This document shows, in pieces, positions 34,044-43,629 of a stretch of 51,793 bases of DNA. The notes beneath the pieces are model-generated. The model was given only the letters and a program-made list of their open reading frames with translations. It made no database searches and was not told the DNA's origin. The translations under genes were made by a program, and so were the position numbers. Each line of letters starts with the position of its first letter. Position 1 is the stretch's first letter. The stretch is from an uncultured Erysipelotrichaceae bacterium (GTDB lineage: Bacteria; Bacillota_I; Bacilli_A; Erysipelotrichales; Erysipelotrichaceae), in contig CALVGQ010000007.1 in assembly GCA_944327135.1 (NCBI GenBank), forward strand, positions 1-51,793. The letters run 5' to 3'.

Positions 34044-35282
34044 ATGACACCAACCATTTATCAACAGCGGCGAGCGGCCTTGATGGAACAATGCGCTGAG
34101 GAAAGCCTCGTTTTTCTTTTCTCCGGATCGGGGATCATGCGTTCGGAGGATGAAGCATGGCCTTTTTCGGTCAATCGGAATTTTTATTATTTGACCGGAT
34201 TAGATCGGGAGGATATGGTACTGCAACTTCAAAAGCATGCCGGGCAGGTGATTTCGACGCTGTATATCCAGCCATTTGATGAGGTGCAGGCACGCTGGGT
34301 CGGCGGTCGGATGCGAAAAGAGGAAGCCCAGAAGAAAGCGCAGGTGGATCGGGTATTTGAAGTGACCGAATTGGAGGAAGCTGTCGCTTCTTTGTATAAT
34401 CGGCTGCGTTCTGCAGCGAATCTGAAAGTTTATGTGGATGGCTGGCATTATCGCTGGAATCAGAGTGATTCTTCTGCCATGCAGTTTGTCCGTCAGCTGA
34501 AGGAACGTTATCCATTATGGTCGGTGTGTGATCTTTATCCGCTGCTGACGGGGCTGCGGATGATCAAGGATGAAACTGAGATCGAGGCCATCCGCAAAGC
34601 CAATGAAATCACGCGTGATGGGGTCATCGCCATGATGAAAACGATTCAGGATGGAAAACGGGAAATGGAGCTGGAAGGAACCTTTCTTCTGGAGCTGATG
34701 AAAAAGGGCTGTAAGACAACGGCTTTTCCAACGATTGCCGCCAGTGGGAAGAATGCTGCTGTGCTGCATTACAGCAGCAACACGGATTTCTGCCGGGATG
34801 GGGAGTTGTTTTTGTGTGATTTAGGGGCAACGTACGATTATTACTGTGCCGATATCAGCCGAACTTTTCCAGTCAATGGCACCTTTACAAAGCGGCAAAG
34901 AATGATCTATGAATGTGTCTTGCAGGCGCAGCAGCTGGTGGAAAAAAACTGCCGTCCGGGAATCACGCTGCGTCAGCTGAATCAGCAGGTCGTGCAGTTT
35001 TATCAGTCCAAACTGGAAGAGCTGCAGCTGAGCGGACCAGTGCAGGAATATTATTTCCATAGCGTATCGCATCATTTGGGCCTAGATACGCATGATGTTA
35101 ACCTGGAAAATGCCGTGCTGAAACCGGGCATGGTGATCACCAATGAACCGGGATTGTATATCGAAGAGGAAGGAATGGGCATCCGGATCGAAGATGATCT
35201 GCTGGTCACGGAATCCGGCTGTGAAAATCTTTCCTGTACGCCAAAAACGATCGAGGAGATCGAGTCGATCATGCGGAAATAA
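34044..35282 (+). CDS. Xaa-Pro aminopeptidase / M24 family peptidase
   Basis: A 412-residue pita-bread metallopeptidase with the aminopeptidase P architecture: an N-terminal domain (about 1-170) and a catalytic domain. The dinuclear metal ligands are Asp in LFLCDLGATYDYYCADISR (two), His in VSHHLGLDTHD, and Glu in NEPGLYIEEEG and RIEDDLLVTESG. It removes N-terminal residues next to proline in the cytoplasm. The start has AAGGAAG at 8 nt. It is a single gene between murA and rpmE. Confidence 0.93.
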   Translation: MTPTIYQQRRAALMEQCAEESLVFLFSGSGIMRSEDEAWPFSVNRNFYYLTGLDREDMVLQLQKHAGQVISTLYIQPFDEVQARWVGGRMRKEEAQKKAQVDRVFEVTELEEAVASLYNRLRSAANLKVYVDGWHYRWNQSDSSAMQFVRQLKERYPLWSVCDLYPLLTGLRMIKDETEIEAIRKANEITRDGVIAMMKTIQDGKREMELEGTFLLELMKKGCKTTAFPTIAASGKNAAVLHYSSNTDFCRDGELFLCDLGATYDYYCADISRTFPVNGTFTKRQRMIYECVLQAQQLVEKNCRPGITLRQLNQQVVQFYQSKLEELQLSGPVQEYYFHSVSHHLGLDTHDVNLENAVLKPGMVITNEPGLYIEEEGMGIRIEDDLLVTESGCENLSCTPKTIEEIESIMRK

Positions 35283-35303
35283 AACGAATTTATAAAAATC
35301 AGC

Positions 35304-35332
35304 TTGCGCTTTACAAAGGGGTATGATATATT
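35304..35332 (+). promoter_or_regulatory. rpmE promoter
   Basis: TTGCGC (35304-35309) and TATATT (35327-35332) are 17 bp apart. The predicted start is near 35339, leaving a leader of about 50 nt with the segment GGAGACCTAAGG that could hold an autoregulatory L31 leader element. Confidence 0.65.
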
Positions 35333-35387
35333 AAATAAGCACTTACTTTGGGTACGCAGGAGACCTAAGGCGGAAGGAGAGAATAGT

Positions 35388-35594
35388 ATGAAAGCAGGAA
35401 TTCATCCAGAATACAAGCGGGTTACCGTCACTTGTACCAGCTGTGGCGCAACATTTGAGACCGGTTCTACCAAGGGAGATATCAAGGTAGATACCTGCTC
35501 CAACTGTCATCCATTCTTTACTGGAAGACAGCGTTTCGCAGCCGCTCAGGGAAGAATTGACAAGTTCAACAAAAAGTACGGGCTCAACAAATAA
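35388..35594 (+). CDS. rpmE: 50S ribosomal protein L31, zinc-binding type
   Basis: A 68-residue ribosomal protein. It has the four zinc cysteines (16, 19, 37, 40) of the zinc-containing form, which is often replaced by a Cys-free paralogue under zinc starvation. The start at 35388 follows AAGGAGAG at 6 nt; the open frame upstream contains the promoter and leader. The sequence KAGIHPEYK and HPFFTGRQR is highly typical. A terminator follows. Confidence 0.97.
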   Translation: MKAGIHPEYKRVTVTCTSCGATFETGSTKGDIKVDTCSNCHPFFTGRQRFAAAQGRIDKFNKKYGLNK

Positions 35595-35604
35595 GCATGC
35601 AGGG

Positions 35605-35636
35605 AAACAAGGACCTTTTTCAGTCCTTGTTTTTTT
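35605..35636 (+). terminator. terminator after rpmE
   Basis: A 10-bp stem AAACAAGGAC/GTCCTTGTTT with an 8-nt loop and a long T run. Confidence 0.88.
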
Positions 35637-35713
35637 GAAGGTGCTTAAAATCAGCGGCGATTCATGCTATCATAAAGACGCTGAAAAAACAGGATAAGGA
35701 TGGAGTGAAAACA

Positions 35714-36325
35714 ATGTATCATCAGTATCGTCCAGGATGGGTCGAAGTCATTGCCGGATGCATGTTTGCCGGGAAAACTGAGGAATTGATCCGCCGGATC
35801 AAGGTCCTTGAGTTTGCGAAAAAAAAGGTGATGGTCTTCAAACCGAAAATTGATGATCGTTATAGTGCGACCCAGGTTGTCAGCCATGCCGGATCGTCGG
35901 TGGCCAGCATCGTGATTGAGCAGGCGATCGAGATCCTCGATCATGTGACGGAGCAAATCGATGTCGTTGCCATTGATGAGGTCCAATTTTTTGACAAGCA
36001 GATCGTGGAGGTGTGCGATCAGCTGGCAAAACAGGGAAAGCGGGTCATGGTTGCGGGCTTGGATATGGATTTTAAGGGAGAACCGTTTGGCGTGATGCCG
36101 ATTTTGATGACGGAAGCAGAATTTGTAACCAAGCTGACCGCGGTCTGTGTAAAATGCGGGGCCCCGGCCACTCGAACCCAGCGGCTGGTTAACGGACAGC
36201 CGGCAGATTATCATGATCCGATTGTCCAGGTAGGGGCAGCGGAAAGCTATGAAGCGCGCTGCCGGCACTGTCATGAAGTACCTGGGAAACCGCAGTTAAC
36301 GTGGAAGAAAACCAAGCCGCAATAA
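35714..36325 (+). CDS. tdk: thymidine kinase
   Basis: A 203-residue type II thymidine kinase for the pyrimidine salvage pathway. Walker A is GCMFAGKT (15-22), Walker B includes [11 protein letters not shown], and two Cys pairs (CVKC and CRHC) bind the structural zinc of the lasso domain. GGAG lies 8 nt before the ATG at 35714; a GTG nine bases earlier is less likely. It is followed by prfA after 24 bp, the order found in Bacillus. Confidence 0.96.
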   Translation: MYHQYRPGWVEVIAGCMFAGKTEELIRRIKVLEFAKKKVMVFKPKIDDRYSATQVVSHAGSSVASIVIEQAIEILDHVTEQIDVVAIDEVQFFDKQIVEVCDQLAKQGKRVMVAGLDMDFKGEPFGVMPILMTEAEFVTKLTAVCVKCGAPATRTQRLVNGQPADYHDPIVQVGAAESYEARCRHCHEVPGKPQLTWKKTKPQ

Positions 36326-36349
36326 CGAAGAAAGAAAGGAGGACGTTTT

Positions 36350-37435
36350 ATGGATGCCATGCTGAAACGTCTTGAAACAATTCATCAACGCTATGAAGAA
36401 CTGAATGATCTTCTGGTGAGTGAAGAAGTCATTGCTAATCCGCGTGAAATGACCCGGCTGGCAAAGGAACAGGCTTCTTTGAAACAACAGGATGAGGCTT
36501 ATTTGCAGCTCAGCCAGCTTTTAAAGCATATTGAACAGGCAGAGATCATGAAAAAGGAAGAAGATCATGAACTGCGTGAAATGGCAGAAATGGAATTGGA
36601 AGAGCTGCTTCCCAAAAAAGAAAAACTCGTTGAACACATTGAGCTGTTGCTGATCCCGCGTGATCCGAACGATGACCATAATGTGATCATGGAGATCCGA
36701 GGGGCAGCCGGCGGAGATGAAGCCAATATTTTTGCGGGCGATTTGTATCGGATGTATTGCCGGTATGCAGAAATAATGGGCTGGAAAGTAGAAGTCATGG
36801 AGGCCAATGAATCCGAGGCCGGAGGATTTGCATTGATCTCGTTTATGGTGAAGGGCGAAGATGTATACAAGCATCTGAAGTTTGAGTCAGGCTCCCATCG
36901 GGTCCAGCGCGTGCCAAAGACGGAAACGCAGGGACGGATCCACACTTCTACGGCGACGGTCTTGGTTCTTCCAGAAGCAGAAGAGACGGATATTGAGATC
37001 GATCCGGCGGATTTGACGATTGAAACCCACCGGGCTTCGGGGGCAGGCGGACAGCACATCAACAAAACCGACAGTGCGGTGCGGATCGTCCATCTTCCCA
37101 CCGGCATTACGGTCAACTGTCAGGACGGGCGTTCTCAGCACGCCAACCGTGAAACGGCGATGCGGCTGATTCGGGCCCGTGTATATGAAGAATATCAGCG
37201 CCGCAAAGAAGAGGAAGAAGGCGCCCAGCGGCGGGCAAAGATCGGAACCGGGGATCGTTCAGAAAAGATCCGGACATACAATTATCCGCAGAATCGGGTG
37301 ACCGATCATCGGATCGGCTTTACCGTGAACCAGCTGGATCGAATCATGGAAGGCAAGCTTCAGGATGTCATCGAGGCTTTGCTTCAGGAAGAACAGCGTC
37401 AGAAAATGACGGGTGAGAGCCATGCCCACCTTTAA
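36350..37435 (+). CDS. prfA: peptide chain release factor 1
   Basis: A 361-residue class I release factor that ends translation at UAA and UAG. GGQ (233-235) in [11 protein letters not shown] enters the peptidyl transferase centre; PKT (189-191) fits the PxT codon-reading motif that separates RF1 from RF2. AAAGGAGG is 8 nt upstream. The 3' end overlaps prmC, the methyltransferase that modifies the GGQ glutamine, by 14 bp. Confidence 0.97.
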   Translation: MDAMLKRLETIHQRYEELNDLLVSEEVIANPREMTRLAKEQASLKQQDEAYLQLSQLLKHIEQAEIMKKEEDHELREMAEMELEELLPKKEKLVEHIELLLIPRDPNDDHNVIMEIRGAAGGDEANIFAGDLYRMYCRYAEIMGWKVEVMEANESEAGGFALISFMVKGEDVYKHLKFESGSHRVQRVPKTETQGRIHTSTATVLVLPEAEETDIEIDPADLTIETHRASGAGGQHINKTDSAVRIVHLPTGITVNCQDGRSQHANRETAMRLIRARVYEEYQRRKEEEEGAQRRAKIGTGDRSEKIRTYNYPQNRVTDHRIGFTVNQLDRIMEGKLQDVIEALLQEEQRQKMTGESHAHL

Positions 37436-38273
37436 TCAGGAAGTTCATGCCGCCAGAAAAGCCCTGCGAAAGAAGGCGCTGCCGGAGGAAACCGCTTCTT
37501 TGTTCATGGTCGAGCTGAGTCAGCTGGATCGGACGGATTTGTATCTTCATTATGATGAGGAAATGCCCAAGGAGCTGCTGGAAGCGTATCGAAGCGGGAT
37601 GGCACGGATCTTAAAGGAAGAACCGATGCAGTATGTGCTGGGTTTTTCCTGGTTTTATGGCTATCGGTTTGAAGTGGATGAGCGGGTCTTGATCCCGCGG
37701 CCGGAAACGGAAGAACTGGTAGCGAATATTCTGATTGAAATGGATGAACATTTTGCAGATCAGAAAACTATTCAAGTTGTGGATATCGGGACAGGTTCCG
37801 GAGCGATTGCGATCAGTGTAGCCAAGGAAGAGCCCAAGGTAATCATGATGGCGACCGATATCAGCGAGGCGGCAATAGAGGTGGCTAAAAAAAATGCGAA
37901 AAATCTGGAAGCGAATATTGAATTTGCTGTAGGGGATCTGCTTCAGCCGCTGATCGAGCGCCAGCGCAAGGTGGATTTTCTGATCTGCAATCCGCCCTAT
38001 ATTCCACAAGAGGAAGCGCTGGAAAACAGCGTGAAAAATTACGAACCGCATGTGGCACTGTTTGGCGGAGAAGACGGACTGAAATTTTACCGTCAGCTGT
38101 TTGAAGAAGCGCTCAAGGTATTGAATACCAAAGCCATCATGGCGTTTGAAATCGGCTATAATCAAAAATCTGCTTTAATGGCGGAAGTAGAAAAGGTCTT
38201 TCCAACGGCTCAGGCCGAGGTTCTCAAAGATATCAATGGAAAAGATCGGATGCTGATCGTGCGTTTTTTGTAA
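37422..38273 (+). CDS. prmC: release factor glutamine methyltransferase
   Basis: A 283-residue SAM-dependent enzyme that N5-methylates the GGQ glutamine of release factors. A helical N-terminal domain is followed by the Rossmann domain with [14 protein letters not shown] (motif I) and CNPPYIP (motif IV), which holds the substrate glutamine. The ATG at 37422 has GGGTGAG at 4 nt; a GTG at 37413 is the alternative start. It overlaps its substrate gene prfA, so the pair is co-expressed. Confidence 0.95.
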   Translation: MPTFNQEVHAARKALRKKALPEETASLFMVELSQLDRTDLYLHYDEEMPKELLEAYRSGMARILKEEPMQYVLGFSWFYGYRFEVDERVLIPRPETEELVANILIEMDEHFADQKTIQVVDIGTGSGAIAISVAKEEPKVIMMATDISEAAIEVAKKNAKNLEANIEFAVGDLLQPLIERQRKVDFLICNPPYIPQEEALENSVKNYEPHVALFGGEDGLKFYRQLFEEALKVLNTKAIMAFEIGYNQKSALMAEVEKVFPTAQAEVLKDINGKDRMLIVRFL

Positions 38274-38282
38274 AACCTGAAT

Positions 38283-38338
38283 AAAAAGGATTTCGCCTTA
38301 GACCAGAATTTTGCTGATTTAAGGAGAAATCCTTTTTT
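38283..38338. terminator. long hairpin terminator between prmC and patatin gene
   Basis: An 18-bp stem with one mismatch (38283-38300 with 38320-38338) and a 19-nt loop ends in six T residues on the forward strand and in an A run (U tract) on the reverse strand, serving both convergent genes. Confidence 0.8.
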
Positions 38339-39191
38339 ACTGCTGCAGAAACGCTTTTAAAGCTTCAAGCTGCGCAAGACCATCCGCTTTGCCGGTCTGA
38401 TAAAGGGCATTAAGCTGATCCCGGTCTTTTTCCAGTCGTCCGATAGTGACCGGTTCCTGTGGCTGGATGATCAAAACGCGGCCTTCTTTTTGTAATGAGC
38501 GAAGCGTTTTTAGGGCTGCATTGTAGCGCAGATGCCGGGTCTTTAACGCATCGATCAGCTGCGGATAGCGATGGTAGCGAAGACGAAGCAGCGGCAAGAG
38601 GGCATTGGGCTTTTTTTGATACGACGGGCATTGCGTGAGGACGACCACATTGCGCAAGCAGCCAAAGCGGATCGCCGCTTCAATCGGAATGGAATCGCTG
38701 ATCCCGCCATCCAGATAACCTTGACCGTTGATTTCTACGATCCGTGAAAGCAATGGCAAAGAACTGGAGGCCCTTAGCCATATCGTGTCCTGCTGCATCT
38801 GCTCGATCAGCGGATATTCTGCCTGCCCGGTTTGAACATTGGTGACGACTGCTCGAAACCATCCTTTTCGCTGGGCAAAAGCGGCATGATCATAAGGGTC
38901 CAGCTGATTGGGAATGATGTCGTATAACATTTCTGCCCCAAAGAAATCGCCTGTTTTCAGCCAACTGCGTACGCTGCAATAACGCCAGTCCTGAAGATAA
39001 TTCACGTTGACCCGAAAAGCTCTTCCTTTTTGACGGGAAAGGAAGCTGGCGGCATGACAGCTGCCGGCAGAAACCCCAAGACATCCGTCAAAATCCAATC
39101 CGGCTTCCAAGAAGGCATCCAAGACCCCGGCCGTATAAACCCCTCGCATTCCTCCGCCTTCCAGGACCAATCCGATTTTCTCTGTTTTCAT
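38337..39191 (-). CDS. patatin-like phospholipase
   Basis: A 284-residue lipid acyl hydrolase. The glycine-rich oxyanion loop is EGGGMRGVYTAG, the nucleophile elbow GVSAG contains the catalytic Ser, and the catalytic Asp is in YLDGGISDSIP. No signal peptide is visible, so it acts in the cytoplasm or at the inner face of the membrane, as in YjjU-like bacterial proteins. It interrupts the otherwise forward housekeeping block on the opposite strand, which suggests insertion into it. GGAGGAGGA precedes the start. Confidence 0.9.
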   Translation of the reverse strand: MKTEKIGLVLEGGGMRGVYTAGVLDAFLEAGLDFDGCLGVSAGSCHAASFLSRQKGRAFRVNVNYLQDWRYCSVRSWLKTGDFFGAEMLYDIIPNQLDPYDHAAFAQRKGWFRAVVTNVQTGQAEYPLIEQMQQDTIWLRASSSLPLLSRIVEINGQGYLDGGISDSIPIEAAIRFGCLRNVVVLTQCPSYQKKPNALLPLLRLRYHRYPQLIDALKTRHLRYNAALKTLRSLQKEGRVLIIQPQEPVTIGRLEKDRDQLNALYQTGKADGLAQLEALKAFLQQ

Positions 39192-39301
39192 TGTCCTCCT
39201 CCTCTTGCGAACTGATCTTATTCTAGCACAGCACGGAAAGGTTGTGCGAAATTCTGTTTAAAAAAGCTTCTTTCTTCCCATAATGAGGATGAGGTGAAGG
39301 T

Positions 39302-39682
39302 ATGCTTAAAAAAATCAATTTTCTGATCGTTCTTTGGCTGGCGTTTTTTACCTTGCAATGCAGTGGAGAATCCAGTCCGCTGCGTTATCAGATCATGTTT
39401 GATTCGAACTGTCAAAATGAATGGGAAATCAAGGAACAAATTTTTGAGATTTATGAAGAAATCGTTTATGGTCTGGACCCATCCAGTCGTCCGGCTTGGG
39501 TTTTAAAAAATCTTGACCGTTTTCAGATCTGTGAAGAGATCCAGGTCGAGGCGCTTCAGGATCAGATTAAAATTACGATCGGAGATGGTAAGGGAACGCT
39601 GATTAGCGGAGAGTTTGATTGGGCAATGTGCAGCAATCAGGTCAAACCGCATTCCTGGCTGCGGGAAGTGTTGGGATTTTAA
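39302..39682 (+). CDS. small exported protein, possibly a diverged SpoIIR
   Basis: A 126-residue protein with an N-terminal hydrophobic signal or anchor (about 5-22). Its family is uncertain. The segment LRYQIMFDSNCQNEWEIKEQ resembles the opening IRxxIxANSDSxxDQxLK of SpoIIR, and ITIGDGKG resembles a later SpoIIR motif. The position between prmC and the sua5/tsaC gene is where spoIIR lies in Bacillus. The protein is about 100 residues shorter than SpoIIR and lacks its WWC region. If this is a relic of SpoIIR, the signalling function (activation of SpoIIGA in the mother cell) is probably lost. AGGTGAAGG lies before the ATG. The call rests on place more than on sequence. Confidence 0.35.
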   Translation: MLKKINFLIVLWLAFFTLQCSGESSPLRYQIMFDSNCQNEWEIKEQIFEIYEEIVYGLDPSSRPAWVLKNLDRFQICEEIQVEALQDQIKITIGDGKGTLISGEFDWAMCSNQVKPHSWLREVLGF

Positions 39683-39754
39683 TGCAAAGTCTACAGAACG
39701 CGGTATAATAAAAACGTTCAAAGTGTGATTTCAGGGAACATAAGGGGGCAAAGT

Positions 39755-40357
39755 ATGAATACAAAAATCATTGATGCGAATCAGCTGGATCTGCTGATCG
39801 AAGCCTTGAAATGTAAAGAGGTCGTGGCCTTTCCTACAGATACGGTATTTGGCATTGCGTGCATTCCTTCTAGTAAAGAGGCGATTGCGAAAATGAAATG
39901 GGTCAAGGGAAGGGATGAAAAAAAGCCGTTTCCTATGATGGTTTCCAGCAAGCAGCAGATTGAAGAAATCGCAGAAATTCCACCCATTGCGCTTCCGATA
40001 ATTGAGCATTTCATGCCAGGAGCCTTGACAATCATTTTGAAGAAAAAACCGATAATCGACGATGAAGTGACCAACGGACAGCCGACGATTGCGATCCGGA
40101 TGCCGGATGATGAAACGGTGCTGAAAATTTTGCGTCAAACTGGTCCGCTGTTGGTGACCAGTGCGAATTTAAGTGGTCAGCCGGCAGGACATACCGATCA
40201 GGAGGTGCTTGAGCAGCTGGCAGGACGGATTAGCTGTATTCTTCCAGGGGAAAGCGGACGGCAAACAGCCAGCACGATCGTCGACTGTACGCAGGAGAAG
40301 TTGGTAATCCTGCGAGAGGGCCCGATTACTTTGAAGATGCTTCAAGAGGTCAAATAA
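39755..40357 (+). CDS. threonylcarbamoyl-AMP synthase (TsaC/YrdC-like)
   Basis: A 200-residue protein of the Sua5/YciO/YrdC family that makes threonylcarbamoyl-AMP for the t6A modification at position 37 of ANN-reading tRNAs. FPTDTVFGIAC and KGRDEKKPFPMMV form the substrate pocket, PGALTIILK and TSANLSGQPAG are typical. It lacks the extra C-terminal domain of Bacillus YwlC, so it is a TsaC-type short form. The start at 39755 has AAGGGGG at 8 nt; TATAAT at 39704-39709 is a likely -10 box. The symbol could be tsaC or sua5. Confidence 0.9.
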   Translation: MNTKIIDANQLDLLIEALKCKEVVAFPTDTVFGIACIPSSKEAIAKMKWVKGRDEKKPFPMMVSSKQQIEEIAEIPPIALPIIEHFMPGALTIILKKKPIIDDEVTNGQPTIAIRMPDDETVLKILRQTGPLLVTSANLSGQPAGHTDQEVLEQLAGRISCILPGESGRQTASTIVDCTQEKLVILREGPITLKMLQEVK

Positions 40358-40388
40358 AAAGTGCCTGATTTTTGAATGCGGATGAAAA

Positions 40389-40529
40389 ATGAACCGCATG
40401 CTGATTATGACTTTTAAAAATACGGAAGCTTTGTCTTTGGAAACTTGCAAAGAAGCACTGGGCGATAAGAGACTTTCCGTCCGTTTTTTTTTGGTGTATT
40501 CTAGAGATAGACTGGAACAGGAGGAATGA
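40389..40529 (+). CDS. short open frame before glyA (46 codons)
   Basis: A small frame, [18 protein letters not shown] to [11 protein letters not shown], ends inside the glyA ribosome binding site. The composition is protein-like, and the opening loosely recalls DUF3343-type proteins, but I cannot assign it. There is no strong ribosome binding site, and the start could be any of three Met codons. It crosses a run of nine T residues (40484-40492). It may be a real small coupled gene or a remnant. Confidence 0.3.
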   Translation: MNRMLIMTFKNTEALSLETCKEALGDKRLSVRFFLVYSRDRLEQEE

Positions 40530-40531
40530 AG

Positions 40532-41755
40532 TTGAAGGATACGTGGATTGCTCAGGCCATCGAGCAGGAAAAAAATCGTCAGGCTCATAACATTGAGCTG
40601 ATTGCTTCAGAAAATTTTGTGTCGGCGGATGTTTTGGAAGCGGCTGGATCGATTTTGACCAACAAATATGCAGAAGGCTATCCAGGCCGGCGTTATTATG
40701 GCGGCTGCCGTTATGTGGATGAGGTCGAAGAGCTGGCTAGAAAAAGGCTATGTACGATATTTGGGGCGGAGCATGGCAATGTGCAGCCGCATTCTGGATC
40801 GCAGGCCAACATGGCAGTTTATCTGACGGCACTGAATCCGGGGGATCGGGTCTTAGGAATGGATCTGAGTGCGGGAGGGCATCTGACCCATGGCCATCCA
40901 TTAAATTTTTCCGGGCGCTTGTATGAGTTTCATGGATATGGCGTTAATCAGGAAACAGAAATGCTGGATTATGAGGAGATCCGGAAGCAGGCTCTGGCAT
41001 TGAAGCCGAAGCTGATCGTGGCCGGCGCCAGCGCTTATCCGCGAAAAATCGACTTTGCAAAGTTCAAAGAGATCGCTGAAGAAGCAGGGGCGCTTTTGAT
41101 GGTGGATATGGCCCATATTGCCGGGCTGGTTGCGGCAGGACTGCATCCTAATCCGGTACCGTATTGTGATTTTGTCACCTCCACTACGCATAAGACGCTG
41201 CGAGGGCCGCGCGGCGGCATCATTCTGTGCAAAGAAAGATATGCGAAAGAGCTGGATCGCAATGTATTTCCTGGAATGCAGGGAGGACCTTTGATGCATA
41301 TCATTGCAGCTAAAGCCGTCTCCTTTTATGAAGCCCTGCAGCCAGAGTTTAAAGACTATGCTCAGCAGATCATTCGAAATGCACGGGAGCTTTCCGAGAC
41401 ACTGAAAGAAGAAGGCTTCCGGATCGTTTCTGGTGGAACCGACAATCATCTGCTGCTGGTAGATGTGAAAGGATCGATCCAGATGACTGGCAAGGCCGCA
41501 GAGACGCTGCTGGATGAGGTATCAATTACCTGCAACAAGAATACGATCCCCTTTGATACGGAAAAACCATTTACGACCAGCGGTATCCGGCTTGGTACGG
41601 CGGCAATGACGACGCGGGGATTGAAAGAAAAGGAATTTAATCAAATTGGACGCTGGATTGCCGATGTTTTAAAGGATCCGGAAAATGAAGGTTTGAAAGA
41701 GAAAGTACGAAATGAAGTTTGGGAATTGACTGAACGGTTTCCGCTGATTCGATAG
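40532..41755 (+). CDS. glyA: serine hydroxymethyltransferase
   Basis: A 407-residue PLP enzyme that interconverts serine and glycine while forming methylene-tetrahydrofolate. [11 protein letters not shown] is the typical N-terminal motif, [12 protein letters not shown] contains the PLP lysine, and GGHLTHGH is the PLP pocket. The start is set at TTG 40532 because AGGAGG (40519-40524) is 7 nt upstream of it, whereas an ATG at 40526 is only 1 nt away; the ATG would add MK. It closes the conserved housekeeping block. I see no riboswitch upstream. Confidence 0.95.
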   Translation: MKDTWIAQAIEQEKNRQAHNIELIASENFVSADVLEAAGSILTNKYAEGYPGRRYYGGCRYVDEVEELARKRLCTIFGAEHGNVQPHSGSQANMAVYLTALNPGDRVLGMDLSAGGHLTHGHPLNFSGRLYEFHGYGVNQETEMLDYEEIRKQALALKPKLIVAGASAYPRKIDFAKFKEIAEEAGALLMVDMAHIAGLVAAGLHPNPVPYCDFVTSTTHKTLRGPRGGIILCKERYAKELDRNVFPGMQGGPLMHIIAAKAVSFYEALQPEFKDYAQQIIRNARELSETLKEEGFRIVSGGTDNHLLLVDVKGSIQMTGKAAETLLDEVSITCNKNTIPFDTEKPFTTSGIRLGTAAMTTRGLKEKEFNQIGRWIADVLKDPENEGLKEKVRNEVWELTERFPLIR

Positions 41756-41881
41756 AAAGAGAATCCTTTTTAACCTTTTGTCCTTGGAAAAGAATTCCAG
41801 GGGTCATCAAAAACAGCAAGAAGAGAAATCAAGAAGATTTCAAAAGGCAGAGAACTGTCTGTTTTTGATAAGGAGAAAAAA

Positions 41882-42397
41882 ATGAAAAAAACCAAACAGC
41901 TTGTCATCACTGCGCTTTGCATTGCCTTAGGATTAGTGCTTCCGATGGCCTTTCATGCCATTCCGAATGCTGGAAGCGTGATGCTTCCGATGCATATTCC
42001 TGTACTGCTTTGCGGCTTGATTTGCGGCCCTGGATCAGGATTGATCGCGGGTATCTGTACACCGATTTTATCGAGCGTTTTAACGGCGATGCCGCCGGTG
42101 GGCATCTTACCGGGAATGACTTTTGAGCTGGCTGTGTATGGAGGGGTCAGCGGAGCATTGATTCGAACGATCAAAACAGAACGTCCGTGGATGAATTTGT
42201 ATTTCTCTTTGATCACGGCGATGATCGCAGGACGGATCGTTTCCGGCTTGCTGAACGGGTTGATTTTTCGGGCCGGGGCATATTCGATGGAAATTTGGAT
42301 TGCCGCTTCCCTGACTACGGCTTTACCGGGGATCGTGCTGCAGCTGGTCTTGATCCCGACTTTGGTGATGATCCTGCATAAGGCCCGGCTGATTTAA
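41882..42397 (+). CDS. ECF transporter substrate-binding (S) component
   Basis: A 171-residue integral membrane protein with about five to six hydrophobic segments. It resembles the S subunits of energy-coupling factor vitamin transporters, especially in LPMHIPVLLCGLICGPGSGL and the following helices with MPPVGILPGMTFELAVYGG. No ECF ATPase or T subunit is nearby, so it is group II type, sharing a module encoded elsewhere. The vitamin is not evident; the 126-bp upstream region holds no riboswitch I can recognise. AAGGAG is 6 nt before the ATG. Confidence 0.85.
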   Translation: MKKTKQLVITALCIALGLVLPMAFHAIPNAGSVMLPMHIPVLLCGLICGPGSGLIAGICTPILSSVLTAMPPVGILPGMTFELAVYGGVSGALIRTIKTERPWMNLYFSLITAMIAGRIVSGLLNGLIFRAGAYSMEIWIAASLTTALPGIVLQLVLIPTLVMILHKARLI

Positions 42398-42423
42398 GAA
42401 ACAGAAGCTCTGTTTCTTTTTTT
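42396..42423 (+). terminator. terminator after the ECF S gene
   Basis: A 10-bp stem AAGAAACAGA/TCTGTTTCTT with an AGC loop and a long T run; the stop codon is part of the stem. Confidence 0.85.
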
Positions 42424-42425
42424 AT

Positions 42426-42450
42426 AAAAAAATCTCCCTGCAGGGAGATT
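42426..42450 (-). terminator. terminator after the MalY-type aminotransferase
   Basis: A perfect 20-bp palindrome (42431-42450, AATCTCCCTG and its complement) is followed on the reverse strand by a U tract. The tight centre reduces the loop to the middle bases. Confidence 0.75.
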
Positions 42451-43629
42451 TTATTTGAGCCAGCCTTTTTTTCTCATTGTATCCACGACGCGCTGCATGC
42501 CTTTTTTTAAAGTGGCTTGCGGACAGGCGACATTGATGCGATGATAACCGTTGCTGTTTTTGAAACCACGGCCATCCTGTAGTTCAACACCGCCTTCAAA
42601 TTTTAGAATTTCCTGAAAGTTGTCAGGAACATGATAAGCGCTGAAATCGACCCATGCCAAATAAGTCGATTCCGGCAGATCGAATCGGCATAATGGCAAT
42701 TCCCGATCCAGAAAGTCTTTCAGCCAATGAAGGTTGTCTTGAATTGCTTGCAGGCAGGCTTCTAGCCAGGCATCACCATGCTGATAGGCAGCGGTCAGCG
42801 CTTCATAGCCAAAAATATTGATGCTGGATAAGCCACTGGCCTTGGCCCGGCGGGCAAATTCAGTGCGCAGTGCTTCATTGGGAATCAGGGCATATGAAAT
42901 TTTAAGTCCGGCCAGATTGAAGGTCTTGGTAGGGGCGCCCAGCTGAATGATGCGTTGGTTAAAGCGTTCATCGACTGCCAGCATGGATACATGCTGATGC
43001 GGAGGAAAAACCAGGTCCGCATGGATCTCATCGGATAAAAGAGTAAGGTCATAACGCTCCAGGATTTCAAGCAGTGCAGTTAGTTCCTCTTTGGTCCAGG
43101 ATTTTCCAATCGGATTATGCGGATTACAGAAAATCATCACACGAATGGATGGATCCTCTTTCAGCAGCTGTACCAATTCTTCCAGGTTCATGCGCGGCTG
43201 ACCGTCAAGCAGCAGCGGATTGTAGACAACGGTCCGGTTCAAACTGAGCGGAGTATTAAAAAATGGCGGATAGACGGGCGGCTGTACCAGCACTTTTTCA
43301 TCCGGTCGGGTCAGCATTTCGACGGCTGTATAAAGCGCATAAACGACTCCTGTAGTAAAAACGATGTCCTCTTGCCGAAGGGTCACCTGATGATGACGCT
43401 TTTCCCAATCCACGACTGCCTCAAGACATTCGCTGCCGGCATCGGTATAGCCGAAAATTCCATGTCTGGCGCGCTGAATGATTCTTTCTGTTACCTCCTC
43501 AGGGCATTGAAAGTCCATGTCCGCGACCCAAAGCGGAATGACATCATCGAGCTGCCAGCGCTTTTGATAGCGATCCCATTTGGTAGAGTTGGTTCCTAAA
43601 CGGCTGTTGGCTTCTTGAAAATTAAACAT
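42451..43629 (-). CDS. PLP-dependent aminotransferase, MalY/PatB (cystathionine beta-lyase) type
   Basis: A 392-residue fold-type I PLP enzyme. WVADMDFQCP near the N-terminus, NPHNPIGKSW, and LLSDEIHADL are typical of the MalY/PatB group of C-S lyases. The PLP lysine is in GAPTKTFNLAGLKIS. The enzymes cleave cystathionine or related sulfur amino acids to pyruvate, ammonia and a thiol. It is a single reverse-strand gene; AAGGAG precedes the start. The exact substrate is open. Confidence 0.92.
   Translation of the reverse strand: MFNFQEANSRLGTNSTKWDRYQKRWQLDDVIPLWVADMDFQCPEEVTERIIQRARHGIFGYTDAGSECLEAVVDWEKRHHQVTLRQEDIVFTTGVVYALYTAVEMLTRPDEKVLVQPPVYPPFFNTPLSLNRTVVYNPLLLDGQPRMNLEELVQLLKEDPSIRVMIFCNPHNPIGKSWTKEELTALLEILERYDLTLLSDEIHADLVFPPHQHVSMLAVDERFNQRIIQLGAPTKTFNLAGLKISYALIPNEALRTEFARRAKASGLSSINIFGYEALTAAYQHGDAWLEACLQAIQDNLHWLKDFLDRELPLCRFDLPESTYLAWVDFSAYHVPDNFQEILKFEGGVELQDGRGFKNSNGYHRINVACPQATLKKGMQRVVDTMRKKGWLK

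Noticed and set aside
41756-41881. Riboswitch before the ECF S component
   Set aside because: I compared by eye with TPP, folate (THF), preQ1 and cobalamin patterns and found no convincing match. A covariance search would be decisive.
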